Below, one piece after another: positions 52,040 through 60,581 of a stretch of DNA of 64,000 bases; the first letter of the stretch is position 1, and every line of letters starts with the position of its first letter. Where the stretch lies: contig NZ_JAERRJ010000009.1 in NCBI RefSeq assembly GCF_016741815.1, positions 372,001 through 436,000 of the forward strand, read 5' to 3'. The notes beneath the pieces are model-generated. The model did no database searches. It was not told the origin of the DNA and saw only the letters and a list, made by a program, of their open reading frames with translations. Both the position numbers and the translations under genes were made by a program. The stretch is from Nocardia acididurans. Its GTDB lineage: Bacteria > Actinomycetota > Actinomycetes > Mycobacteriales > Mycobacteriaceae.

Positions 52040-54370
52040 ATGAGTTCCCGGCGTAGTTTCGGGGGTATCGAGGTTGGGCTCACCAACCTCGACAAGGTGC
52101 TGTATCCCGCCACGGGAACCACCAAAGGTGAAGTGATCGACTATTTCACGGCCATCGGCCCGGCCCTGCTGCCGCATATCGCGCAGCGCCCGGTGACGCG
52201 CAAACGCTGGCCGAATGGTGTCGAGGAGTCCTCGTTCTTCGAGAAGCATCTGCCCGATCACGCGCCGAAGTGGCTGGCGCGCCGCACCATTGAACATTCC
52301 GACCGGACGGTGGTGTACCCCCTCATCGACAACGAGGCGGGTATGGCCTGGCTCGGCCAGCAGGCGGCACTGGAACTGCATGTGCCGCAATGGCGTTTCG
52401 ACGGCGCGGAGATGGGGCCGATCACCCGCCTGGTCTTCGATCTGGATCCCGGTCCGGGCGCGGGTCTGCCGCAGTGCGCGGAGGTGGCGCTCATCCTGCG
52501 CGATGTGGTGCGCGAGGTGGGGTTGGAGGCGTATCCGGTCACCAGTGGCAGCAAGGGAATTCACGTCTACGTCCGGCTCGATCGGGAACTCGGCCCGAAC
52601 GGCGCGTCCGCCATCGCCAAGCAGGTGGCCACCAGCCTGCAGACCTTGCACCCCGAGCTGGTCACGGCCACCATGGCGAAATCCGCTCGCACCAACAAGG
52701 TTTTCCTGGACTGGAGCCAGAACAACCCCGCCAAGACCACCATCGCCCCGTACTCCCTGCGCGGCCGCGCCGAACCGTGGGTGGCGGCCCCGCGCACCTG
52801 GGACGAGATCGAGTCCCGGAAGAAGCTGCGGCACTTGCACTTCGAGGAGGTGCTGCGGCGCTGGCACGAGCAGGGCGATCTGCTCGCGGGGTTGGACGAG
52901 CCGCTGCCCGAGCCGAAAGAGGCTGAGCCGGAAGAGGCTGAGCAGGCCGGGGCCGAGCAGGGGACGGACGGATCCCGGGCCGGGCCGGATCGCCTCGACA
53001 CCTACCGCGCCAAGCGGGACGCGGGCCGCACACCCGAACCCGTTCCGGCCACCGCGCCCACCCCCGGGCCGGGCAATCGCTATGTGGTGCAGCAGCATCG
53101 GGCGCGCCGCCTGCACTGGGATGTGCGTCTGGAGCGCGACGGCGTCCTGGTGTCCTGGGCCGTGCCGAAGGGTCCGCCCACCGACACCCACGAGAACCGC
53201 CTGGCCGTGCACACCGAGGATCATCCGCTGGAATACCTGGAGTTCCACGGCACGATTCCCAAGGGCGAGTACGGCGCCGGTGAGATGACCATCTGGGATT
53301 CCGGCACCTACGACACCGAGAAGTGGCGCGACGACGAGGTCATCGTGCGCTTCCACGGCGAGCGGCTGGACGGTCGCTACGCGCTCATCCAGACCAATGG
53401 CAATCAGTGGCTCATGCACCTGATGAAGGACCAGTCGGTTCCGGAAGGCAATGGCGCGCAGACCTATTCGGCGTCGAAGGGGAATGCGCCGTTCCCGCAC
53501 GGGCTGAGCCCCATGCTCGCGACGCCCGGCGACGTCTCCACCCTGTCCGCCGACGACTGGGCCTTCGAGACCAAGTGGGACGGCTTCCGCCTGATCGCCG
53601 AGATCGAGGGCGGCGCGGTCACCCTGCACAGTCGCGCCGGTCATGTGGTGACGGGCCGCTATCCCGGCGTCGCGAGCCTGGGCGAGGAGCTGTCGGATCA
53701 CCGTGTCGTGCTCGACGGCGAAGCGGTGGTGTTCGACGATCACGGCGGCGCGAATCTCGGTCTGCTGCGCGCGGATTCGAACAATGCGGTGTTCGTGGCC
53801 TTCGACATCCTCTATCTGGACGGCACCTCGCTGGTGCGCAAGCGCTACGAGGACCGCCGCCGGGTGCTCGAGGCCCTGGCCGCGCGCGCCCCGTCGCTGG
53901 AAGTGCCCGCGCGCCTGGAGGGTTCGGGCGCGCAGGCGCTGCGCTTCAGCCAGGAGCACGGCATGGAGGGCGTGGTCGCGAAACGCCGCGACTCGGTGTA
54001 CCTGCCGGGTAAGCGCGGTCAATCCTGGCTCAAGACCCGCAACTGGCGCACCCTGCAGGTGGTGGTGGGCGGCTACCGCAGTTCGCGGAATCGGCAGTTC
54101 GCCTCGCTGCTGGTGGGTGTGCCGCACGATGGCGAGCTGTACTACCTCGGCCGGGTCGGCACCGGTTTCAGCGAGCAGGAGATGACCGAGCTGTCCTCGC
54201 GACTACGCCGCTTGGAACGTAAGACCAGCCCGTTCGGCAACGAGCTCAGCGTCGAGGAGCGCAAGGAGGCGGTGTGGGTGACGCCCAAACTCACCGGCAC
54301 CGTGCGCTTCATGAACTGGACCGAGGCCGGACGCCTCTGGCATCCGGCGTGGATTCCGGCCTCGGACTGA
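52040..54370 (+). CDS. ligD: ATP-dependent DNA ligase LigD (polymerase, phosphoesterase, ligase)
   Basis: Repairs double-strand breaks by non-homologous end joining with Ku. Domains in mycobacterial order: a primase-type polymerase (about 1-295) with the catalytic Asp pair in FDLDPG and SGSKGIHVYV; a 3'-phosphoesterase (about 335-465) with HRARRLHWDVRLE and FHGTIPKGEYGAG; and a ligase (about 490-775) with the adenylated Lys512 in ETKWDGFR, then EGVVAKRRDS and GQSWLKTRNW. The 776 residues compare with 759 in M. tuberculosis. Between polymerase and phosphoesterase is an acidic linker. No ku gene lies in the window. Confidence 0.95.
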   Translation: MSSRRSFGGIEVGLTNLDKVLYPATGTTKGEVIDYFTAIGPALLPHIAQRPVTRKRWPNGVEESSFFEKHLPDHAPKWLARRTIEHSDRTVVYPLIDNEAGMAWLGQQAALELHVPQWRFDGAEMGPITRLVFDLDPGPGAGLPQCAEVALILRDVVREVGLEAYPVTSGSKGIHVYVRLDRELGPNGASAIAKQVATSLQTLHPELVTATMAKSARTNKVFLDWSQNNPAKTTIAPYSLRGRAEPWVAAPRTWDEIESRKKLRHLHFEEVLRRWHEQGDLLAGLDEPLPEPKEAEPEEAEQAGAEQGTDGSRAGPDRLDTYRAKRDAGRTPEPVPATAPTPGPGNRYVVQQHRARRLHWDVRLERDGVLVSWAVPKGPPTDTHENRLAVHTEDHPLEYLEFHGTIPKGEYGAGEMTIWDSGTYDTEKWRDDEVIVRFHGERLDGRYALIQTNGNQWLMHLMKDQSVPEGNGAQTYSASKGNAPFPHGLSPMLATPGDVSTLSADDWAFETKWDGFRLIAEIEGGAVTLHSRAGHVVTGRYPGVASLGEELSDHRVVLDGEAVVFDDHGGANLGLLRADSNNAVFVAFDILYLDGTSLVRKRYEDRRRVLEALAARAPSLEVPARLEGSGAQALRFSQEHGMEGVVAKRRDSVYLPGKRGQSWLKTRNWRTLQVVVGGYRSSRNRQFASLLVGVPHDGELYYLGRVGTGFSEQEMTELSSRLRRLERKTSPFGNELSVEERKEAVWVTPKLTGTVRFMNWTEAGRLWHPAWIPASD

Positions 54371-54379
54371 GGGTTTCGG

Positions 54380-55024
54380 CTAGGCGGGCTTCTCCAGCAG
54401 CGGCGTGATGGTGTCCACGTCGGTGACCAGGGTGTGCCCCTGGAAGGCGAAATCGTCCCAGGCGCGGGCCATCGCGGGTTCGTCGCGGCCACCGACGGCG
54501 TCGCGCACCACGATCGGAATGAACCCCAGATCGGTGCCGTGGGTGACAGTCGGCGCGATGCCGATCTCTAGTGCGACGCCGGTGATGGCGTACGCCCCGA
54601 TGCCCAGATCGCGCAGGGTGGAGGCGAGCGGTGTGCCCTCGAAAGCCGACATGGACGTCTTGTCGAAGACGATCTCGCCTTCCTGCGGCTGGAGTTCGGG
54701 CACCAGCTGGAACCCGGGCGTATCCCGCTGCAGGATGGGATGCACGGCCTCTACGGAGTCCACGCCCTGCCAGCTCATGGCCATCCGCAGCGCGAACGTG
54801 CCCATGAGCCGCTTGGGCAGGAACATGTGCCGCAGGAAGATGATCGGGTACCCGCCGCGCCGCGCGGCCTCCACCACTTTGACGACCTGCTCGATGATCT
54901 GCGGCCCATGCTCGAGCTGCCCGAGTACCCCGACCTGCATGTCATAGACGATCAGTGCCATGCGCCCCGGCGCACACACATCCTCGAGCGTTTCCGGAAT
55001 GTCCAGTCCGTTTCCGCGCCGCAT
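54380..55024 (-). CDS. Isochorismatase-like hydrolase with Cys-to-Gly substitution
   Basis: A 214-residue isochorismatase-fold protein. Two of the three catalytic positions are standard: Asp28 in VYDMQVGV and Lys122 in FDKTSMSAF. The third, normally Cys, is Gly155 in LEIGIAPT. True isochorismatases such as EntB and PhzD also have Gly there, while amidases keep Cys, so this is not a typical cysteine hydrolase. The ATG at 55024 is chosen (GGAGG 6 nt upstream). It converges on ligD with 9 bp between stops. Confidence 0.8.
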   Translation of the reverse strand: MRRGNGLDIPETLEDVCAPGRMALIVYDMQVGVLGQLEHGPQIIEQVVKVVEAARRGGYPIIFLRHMFLPKRLMGTFALRMAMSWQGVDSVEAVHPILQRDTPGFQLVPELQPQEGEIVFDKTSMSAFEGTPLASTLRDLGIGAYAITGVALEIGIAPTVTHGTDLGFIPIVVRDAVGGRDEPAMARAWDDFAFQGHTLVTDVDTITPLLEKPA

Positions 55025-55390
55025 CACACGCTCCTCCGCCTCTCCGTGACTTCAGCGCACAGCTGAGAGCCGTTCACCGCCATGCACGCGTGCCGCGGGC
55101 ATCGACCTGATCCATTCAGGGGGTACCCGGCGAGTTACCCGGATCCATGCGGAGATCAGTCGTCACCTTCCCGAATCCGAGCACGGTGGTCGTACCGGCA
55201 TATCCTATGTCCGATTTTCATTGCGCGGCAGTCGGTTTCGCCCGCAACGCTCCGGCTACGACACGCGCAGGGCGTTGACCTGGAGTGATAGCCGCAGTAA
55301 CTTGGGTGATCCGATGCGCCGGAGTAGAGGTCGGCGCGATCTGCGAGCCCGTAGTGCCTGGAGCGTCGGTGATAGGACGCTGGAGGCGTG
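55025..55390 (+). other. Gene-free promoter region upstream of the lipase (366 bp)
   Basis: No gene is supported. TTGACC at 55275-55280 with TAACTT 17 bp later is a weak promoter candidate for the lipase. No RNA gene or strong palindrome is seen. It also contains the promoter of the divergent isochorismatase-like gene. Confidence 0.4.
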
Positions 55391-56686
55391 ATGCGGCGGG
55401 ATGGCGCATGGTTCGGGGGATTCGCATGGAATTTTGCGGGAGGTTCGCCGAATTTCGGAGTGCAGCCGACCCTTCGATCCCGCTGGCGCATAGGGCTCAT
55501 CGCGCTGGTGATGCTGGCCGCGGCGGTGCTCGTCATTCCGGTGACCCGGGCCGACATCCCCTATCCCGACGATGACCCGTTCTACGCGCAGCCCGCGAAT
55601 CTGAGCGCGTACGCCGAGGGCGCGGTGCTGAATTCGCGTCCCATCTCGGTGCTGGGGTTGCCGCTGCCGGTGGCGGGCTGGCAGGTGCAGTACCGCACCA
55701 CGGATTCGGCGGGCGATCCTGTCGCCGATATGACCACCGTGCTGTCCCCGCTGCTGCCGTGGCTGGGTCCGGGTACCCGGCCGCTGGTCACCTATCAGGT
55801 GGCCGAGGACAGTCTGGGCACCCGCTGCGCGCCGTCGTTCGCGCTGCGCGGCGGCCGCGACTGGTCCATTGTGAACACCCTGCTGGATGTGCCGTTCCTG
55901 GCGGAGATGCTGCGTCGCGGCTGGGCGGTGGTGGTCTCCGACTACGAGGGCCCGCAGTCGCGTTTCTTCGACGGCGTGAATTCCGGCCGGGCCGTGCTGG
56001 ACGGGGTGCGGGCCGCGAAATCCTTCCCGCCGCTGGGGATCACGGATTCCAGCCCGCTGGGCGCGTGGGGGTATTCGGGTGGCGCGTTCGCCACGCTGTG
56101 GGCCATGCAGCTGCGGGAGGACTACGCGCCGGAGCTGTGGTTCGCGGGTGTGGCCTCCGGCGGGGTGCCGTCCGATATCCCCGCCATCGCCCGGGGCGCG
56201 GACGGCAGTGTGCAGGCGGGGCTGACCATGCTGATGGTCATCGCCATGGCGCGCAACGAATATGGCGTCGGCATTCCGGATCTGCTCAACGATGCCGGAC
56301 GCGAGATGCTGGTTCGGGAGTCCGCGGCCTGCGGCTCGGATCTGGTGGCGCGCTACGCCTATCGGCAGGTGGACGAGTTCGCGGTGGATCCGGGCCTGCT
56401 GTGGCATCCGGTGTTCACCGCCGCCGTGGCGCGGCAGGAGTTGGGCGGCAATGCCCCCGATGTGCCGCTGTACCTGTATCACAGCACCACCGACGACGTC
56501 ATTCCCATCGCGGGTTACGACGGTCTGGTGGCGCGCTATTGCGCTCTGGGAGCGAATGTTTCGGCGCTGCGTTCGGCGGTGCCGGGGCACAATCCGGCCG
56601 CGGTGCTGGAGTCGGTGGGCGCGATGAACTATCTGGGTGATCGGTTCGCGGGTGTGCCCGCGCCGTCCGGCTGCACCGTGCGGTAG
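55391..56686 (+). CDS. Secreted lipase (LIP family, triacylglycerol lipase-like)
   Basis: A 431-residue alpha/beta hydrolase. The N-terminal region has a hydrophobic signal at about 33-52 (IGLIALVMLAAAVLVIP), so the long preceding arm is unusual and a start closer to it is possible. The nucleophile elbow is GAWGYSGGAF; Asp and His candidates are in LYLYHSTTDDVIPIAGY and PGHNPAA. The YQVAEDSLGTRCAPSFALRGG region is typical of the LIP family of secreted lipases. Expected to hydrolyse triacylglycerols or other esters outside the cell. Single gene; a terminator is shared with the next, convergent gene. Confidence 0.87.
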   Translation: MRRDGAWFGGFAWNFAGGSPNFGVQPTLRSRWRIGLIALVMLAAAVLVIPVTRADIPYPDDDPFYAQPANLSAYAEGAVLNSRPISVLGLPLPVAGWQVQYRTTDSAGDPVADMTTVLSPLLPWLGPGTRPLVTYQVAEDSLGTRCAPSFALRGGRDWSIVNTLLDVPFLAEMLRRGWAVVVSDYEGPQSRFFDGVNSGRAVLDGVRAAKSFPPLGITDSSPLGAWGYSGGAFATLWAMQLREDYAPELWFAGVASGGVPSDIPAIARGADGSVQAGLTMLMVIAMARNEYGVGIPDLLNDAGREMLVRESAACGSDLVARYAYRQVDEFAVDPGLLWHPVFTAAVARQELGGNAPDVPLYLYHSTTDDVIPIAGYDGLVARYCALGANVSALRSAVPGHNPAAVLESVGAMNYLGDRFAGVPAPSGCTVR

Positions 56687-56693
56687 TCGCAAG

Positions 56694-56728
56694 GGGGCGC
56701 GTCATCCCACTGCTGGGATGCGCGCCCC
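56694..56728. terminator. Shared terminator between lipase and convergent secreted-protein gene
   Basis: GGGGCGCG(T)CATCCCA, 4-nt loop CTGC, TGGGATGCGCGCCCC: a 15-bp stem with one bulged T between the two stop codons. Confidence 0.85.
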
Positions 56729-56755
56729 GCTTATGGCAACCGATTGGCTACCTTA

Positions 56756-57391
56756 CTATTTGGCCCACTGGGTGGTTCCCGGCGCGGCCAGCAGCGTGCC
56801 GATGAGGCCGAAGCCCGCGATGACCAGAGCCGGGCCGCCGACCACGAGGGTGCCGATGATGCCGCCGAGGGTGGCGCCGGCGATGACGGTTCCGATTCCG
56901 GCGGGTCCGCCCGCGAAGCCGAGCAGCCCGACCACCGCGCCGATGCCGAGGCCGAGCAGGCTGCCGATGGCGGTGGCGATGCCGAACTGGCTGGCGAAGT
57001 TCTCCTGTGCGGCGAGATTCTCGGCGGGCGAGGCGACCTCGCGCACGGCCGGGCGCGCGGTGGAGGCGTCGCGGACGGCGGTGATCTCGAGCGTGCTGCC
57101 GTCACCGCTGACCGCGTACGGCAGCGCGTACTCCAGGTCGCCGTCGCGCAGCGACAGCGGCAGGGTGACCAGGGTGTTGCCGGCGTTGTCGTTGACGCTC
57201 ACGGCGCCGCCGGAGACGGCGAAGCTACCGTTGGTGAGCTTGGTGACCACGGTGTTTCCGACGAGCTTCGATTCGTAGCTCACGTCCGGGGTTTCGGCGT
57301 GTGCGGTGCCCGCACCGGCGATTGCCACGGCCGTGACGACGGGCGCGGCAATGGCAGTGATCTTGCGCAGCATGGTGTTTCCAATCTTCAT
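56756..57391 (-). CDS. Secreted protein with Gly/Ala-rich hydrophobic C-terminus, unknown function
   Basis: A 211-residue protein of a type common in Nocardia, not assigned to a function. The signal peptide is cleaved near AHA-ET (about 32). A beta-rich domain follows (about 33-95, VVTKLTNGSFAVSGGAVSVND). The last ~90 residues contain repeated Gly/Ala/Ile/Leu stretches (IGSLLGLGIGAVVGLLGFAGGPAGIG and a second like it) that could insert in a membrane. ATG at 57391 is used; an ATG six codons later is possible. Convergent with the lipase. Confidence 0.75.
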   Translation of the reverse strand: MKIGNTMLRKITAIAAPVVTAVAIAGAGTAHAETPDVSYESKLVGNTVVTKLTNGSFAVSGGAVSVNDNAGNTLVTLPLSLRDGDLEYALPYAVSGDGSTLEITAVRDASTARPAVREVASPAENLAAQENFASQFGIATAIGSLLGLGIGAVVGLLGFAGGPAGIGTVIAGATLGGIIGTLVVGGPALVIAGFGLIGTLLAAPGTTQWAK

Positions 57392-57540
57392 CAGGTTTCC
57401 GGCGCAACGCATTGCTCACACGAGCGATTCCCTCCCTGTGAGCCGTGTCGGCCGGATGAGGAAAGGCTGCTTGACCCCCTCGACCACATACGTTAGCGCC
57501 AGGTACCGACTTGTCGGAAAATTTTCGACTCGAGTGTCGA

Positions 57541-58305
57541 TCAAATCAGCAGGTCGACACCGACGCCCAGCACGCACACCAGCGCCACCACGGTGAGCGC
57601 CACCGCATCGCGCCGGCCGGGCGACCACGGGCGTGCTGTCAGTTCGCCGGTGCCGCCGCGGGTGGTGATGGCCTCGCCGAGTTCGCCCGCCCGCCGGGTG
57701 GATACGGCCATGGCGGCGGTGAGGATGTCCACGAGCGGGTTCTCGGTGGCGAGCGCGAGCAGTGAGTCCTTCGGCCGCAGTTTGCGGGCGGCGCGCAGGA
57801 TCCGCATCTCCTCGAGCAGCAGCGGCAGCCCGCGCAGGGTCAGCGCCACCACCACCGCCCATTCGTCCACCGGAATCCGATGCCGGACGCCGTTGCGCGT
57901 CCACCCGATTCGCTTCAGCGGCGCGGCGAGCTTGGCCAGCGCGGGCGCGACCTCGCCCATGGGGGTGGTCCACGCGATCAGGAAGGAGGCGAACAGCAGC
58001 ACGAAGCCGAACAGCACCACGCGCGCGTACCGATCCAGCGCGGACGGGCCCACCGGCAGGTTGATCAGCGCCCCGATGAGGATGCCCAGCCACACCCACC
58101 ACGGAAACCGCGGCATGGTGCCCAGGGGAAGCCGGGCCAGCAACCACACGGCGACCAGCAGGGCGATGCTGAATCCGATCATCCACCAGGACGGCCAGAA
58201 CATCAGCAGCACGCTCACGGCGAAGGCCGAGATCATCTTGGTGCCCGCCCACAGCCGGTGCACGACACTGTCGACCGGAACCTCGCGCAGGATCACGGCG
58301 CTCAT
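57541..58305 (-). CDS. ecfT: ECF transporter transmembrane component EcfT (Rv2325c-like)
   Basis: A 254-residue integral membrane protein. About five helices (about 25-50, 55-72, 82-97, 107-125 and 235-254) surround the cytoplasmic coupling region with conserved Ala-Arg motifs (ILRAARKLRP, AVSTRRAGELGEAITTRG), which contact the ATPase. The ATG at 58305 is chosen so that the frame starts behind the upstream gene. The fused ATPase gene ends 49 bp before it on the same strand. The arrangement equals Rv2325c-Rv2326c. The vitamin or metal transported is not given by the sequence. Confidence 0.87.
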   Translation of the reverse strand: MSAVILREVPVDSVVHRLWAGTKMISAFAVSVLLMFWPSWWMIGFSIALLVAVWLLARLPLGTMPRFPWWVWLGILIGALINLPVGPSALDRYARVVLFGFVLLFASFLIAWTTPMGEVAPALAKLAAPLKRIGWTRNGVRHRIPVDEWAVVVALTLRGLPLLLEEMRILRAARKLRPKDSLLALATENPLVDILTAAMAVSTRRAGELGEAITTRGGTGELTARPWSPGRRDAVALTVVALVCVLGVGVDLLI

Positions 58306-58354
58306 CGGTTGCCGCCCTTCAGGAGAATCGAGTGCTGTTCTGGCGCAAGGCGGT

Positions 58355-60406
58355 TCATCGCGACCCTCCATTGACGCCGGGCACGGGTACGACAGCCGCG
58401 GGCGCGGTGGCTGTTTCGAGGATGCGACCCTCGCGCAGGTGGACGGTCCGGTCGCACACCGCGGCCATATCCGAGACATCGTGCGATATGACGATCAGCG
58501 TGAGCCCGGAATCGCGTAGTCGCGCAAGGAGTTCCACCACGCCCGCGCGGCCCTCCGGATCCAGTCCGGCGAGCGGTTCGTCCAGCACCACCACCTGCGG
58601 GCGGCTCGCGACGATGGCCGCGAGCACCACGCGCTTGGCCTGCCCGCCGGACAGCGATTCGATGGAGCGTGACGCCAGCGCCCGGTCCAGGCCGACCGCG
58701 TCGAGGGCGCGGGCGACGGCGGTGGAACCGCGCCCGCCCCAGTCCTCGATCTCCTCGCCGACGGTCTGGCGCTGCAATTGCAGCCGGGAGTGCTGGAAGG
58801 CCAGCTGCACGGACCCGATTCGCTTGTGCGCCGGGTGTTTTCCGGTGAGCTCGTGCAGTTCGCACGCGCCCGCGGTGGGGGTGATCAGGCCGGCCATGAT
58901 CCAGGCCAGCGTGGACTTGCCGGATCCGTTGCCGCCCACCACGAGCAGCGCCTCACCCTTGCGCACGGTCAGGTCGACGCCGTGCAGGGCGGGCGCCTCC
59001 CACGGGGTGCCCCGGTTGTAGGTGTGCCGGACGTCGCGCAGTTCCAGCACGGTGTCGCCCATGGGCCGCCGCCGCGCGTCGCGCACCGGGCGCGGCCACG
59101 CGGGCAGGTGGTCGACCGAGCGTCCGCGTTCCAGGTGCACGACGCGATCCGCCGCCACGGCATCGGCTTCGTGATGGGTGACCAGCACGACGGCCATGGC
59201 GTGCCGGCGCGGCAGATCCGCCAGCAGCGCCACCAGATCTCGCCGTCCCTCGGGATCGATCATGGAGGTGGCCTCGTCGGCGAGGAGCAGGGTGGGTTGC
59301 CGGGCCAGGGCGGCGGCCACCGCGAGCCGCTGCTGCTGGCCGCCGGACAGGGTGGCGGTCTCGCGGCCGCCCATGCCGCCGAGCCCGACTTCGTCGAGGA
59401 GCCCGTCGATGTCGACCTGTGCGGCGTCCGCGGTGGGCAGGCCCCACACCACGTCGTCGGCGACGAGGACGCCCAGGGTCTGACTTTCCGGGCGCTGCAA
59501 CACCATCGCGGTGCCGCCGCGCAGCCCGAGTCCGGCCGAACCGGGGCGGGCGACGCTGCCGTAGGTGGGCGCGCGGCCGGCGAGAAGTCGTGTGAGCGTG
59601 GACTTTCCGGAGCCGTTGTGGCCCACCACCGCCACGAATTCGCCGACCTCGACGGTCAGGTCGATGCCCGAGAGCGCGTCGGCGCGCGCCCCGGGATAGC
59701 GAAAGGTGGCCTCCCGCAACGTGACCGGCAGCGGTGCGACCGGGCGGTCGTCGGGTGGCGCGTCGAGCAGATCGTCACGGCCGGGCAGCCAGGTGAGCCG
59801 GTCCAGCACCGATCCGAGCACGTACCAGGACACGATTCCGCTGAGCACGACCAGCACGACCACGCCGCCGCCGATCCACACCCACCACCAGTCCAGCATG
59901 CGTTCGGTGAAGTCGGCGACCGCCCGCCCCAGTGATTCGGTCGCGCCGTAACTCGCCGCGATCTCCTCGACGCCGCGCGCGGTATTCCGGATACTGTCGA
60001 ACAGCAGTTGGCGTGACCGGGAGAACAGCAGCAGCATTCCGACGGAGACCAATGCCCCCAGCAGTCCGGCCAGCACAGACAGACCGAGCACCGCGAGGAT
60101 TCCGCCGTGCCGCCGCTTGACCACGCCGATGATCCCGCCGACCACGGCGATGCCCACCACATTGGCCGCCGGCACCAGTCCCGCGGCCACGAAGGTGACC
60201 ATCGTCCCGGCCACCGTCGCGGTCACCATGGACCGCACCCGCTGCCGGTAGGCCAGCAGCCCCATCGGCACCGCCGCCACGAACTGCAGGGCCGCCGCGA
60301 ACGGCACCAGCGACCCCACCGTCACCAGTGCGACGGTCGCCCCGCCCAGCACGGCGCCATTGGCCAACTCGATCGGCCGCAATGGCCCGCGCTCGAAAAC
60401 GGTCAC
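58355..60406 (-). CDS. ecfA: ECF transporter: membrane domain fused to two ABC ATPases (Rv2326c-like)
   Basis: A 683-residue fusion. Residues ~15-215 are a multi-helix membrane domain of DUF2232/S-component type. Then come two ABC ATPase domains. The first has Walker A GHNGSGKST, signature LSGGQQQR and Walker B LLLADEATS. The second has GGNGSGKST, LSGGQAKR and VVVLDEPLAG. A His switch is visible in each (VTHH, ISHD). With EcfT it should make an energy-coupling factor importer. The natural fusion of substrate-binding-like and both ATPase parts is also found in M. tuberculosis. GTG at 60406. Confidence 0.88.
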   Translation of the reverse strand: MTVFERGPLRPIELANGAVLGGATVALVTVGSLVPFAAALQFVAAVPMGLLAYRQRVRSMVTATVAGTMVTFVAAGLVPAANVVGIAVVGGIIGVVKRRHGGILAVLGLSVLAGLLGALVSVGMLLLFSRSRQLLFDSIRNTARGVEEIAASYGATESLGRAVADFTERMLDWWWVWIGGGVVVLVVLSGIVSWYVLGSVLDRLTWLPGRDDLLDAPPDDRPVAPLPVTLREATFRYPGARADALSGIDLTVEVGEFVAVVGHNGSGKSTLTRLLAGRAPTYGSVARPGSAGLGLRGGTAMVLQRPESQTLGVLVADDVVWGLPTADAAQVDIDGLLDEVGLGGMGGRETATLSGGQQQRLAVAAALARQPTLLLADEATSMIDPEGRRDLVALLADLPRRHAMAVVLVTHHEADAVAADRVVHLERGRSVDHLPAWPRPVRDARRRPMGDTVLELRDVRHTYNRGTPWEAPALHGVDLTVRKGEALLVVGGNGSGKSTLAWIMAGLITPTAGACELHELTGKHPAHKRIGSVQLAFQHSRLQLQRQTVGEEIEDWGGRGSTAVARALDAVGLDRALASRSIESLSGGQAKRVVLAAIVASRPQVVVLDEPLAGLDPEGRAGVVELLARLRDSGLTLIVISHDVSDMAAVCDRTVHLREGRILETATAPAAVVPVPGVNGGSR

Positions 60407-60491
60407 GCGTACCAGTCTGCCGTGTGCGCACCCGAAGGTGCGTACACCGCACTACTCCGACAGTTCGGGAACGTGCGCCCGGTCCGCCTCC

Positions 60492-60529
60492 CGGGGTTCA
60501 GGGGCCAAGCCCCTGCGAGCCCGAGAGTT
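60492..60529. repeat. GC-rich intergenic repeat, copy B
   Basis: Shares the order GGGGTTC, GGGGC, AGCCCCTG, GAGCCC, CGAGAGT with the reverse complement of 30268-30309, with a 3-bp deletion. It lies between the ECF and cation-exporter genes, 50-90 bp before the GTG of the latter. Confidence 0.5.
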
Positions 60530-60581
60530 CCGTCTCCCTTCAGCTTGCAATCATGCGCAACTATGCATAGGTTTGTTCCTC

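Noticed and set aside
51362..54127. Very long open frame on the strand opposite ligD
   Set aside because: High-GC codon bias keeps antisense frames open; its translation is low-complexity and the plus-strand LigD is complete and intact.
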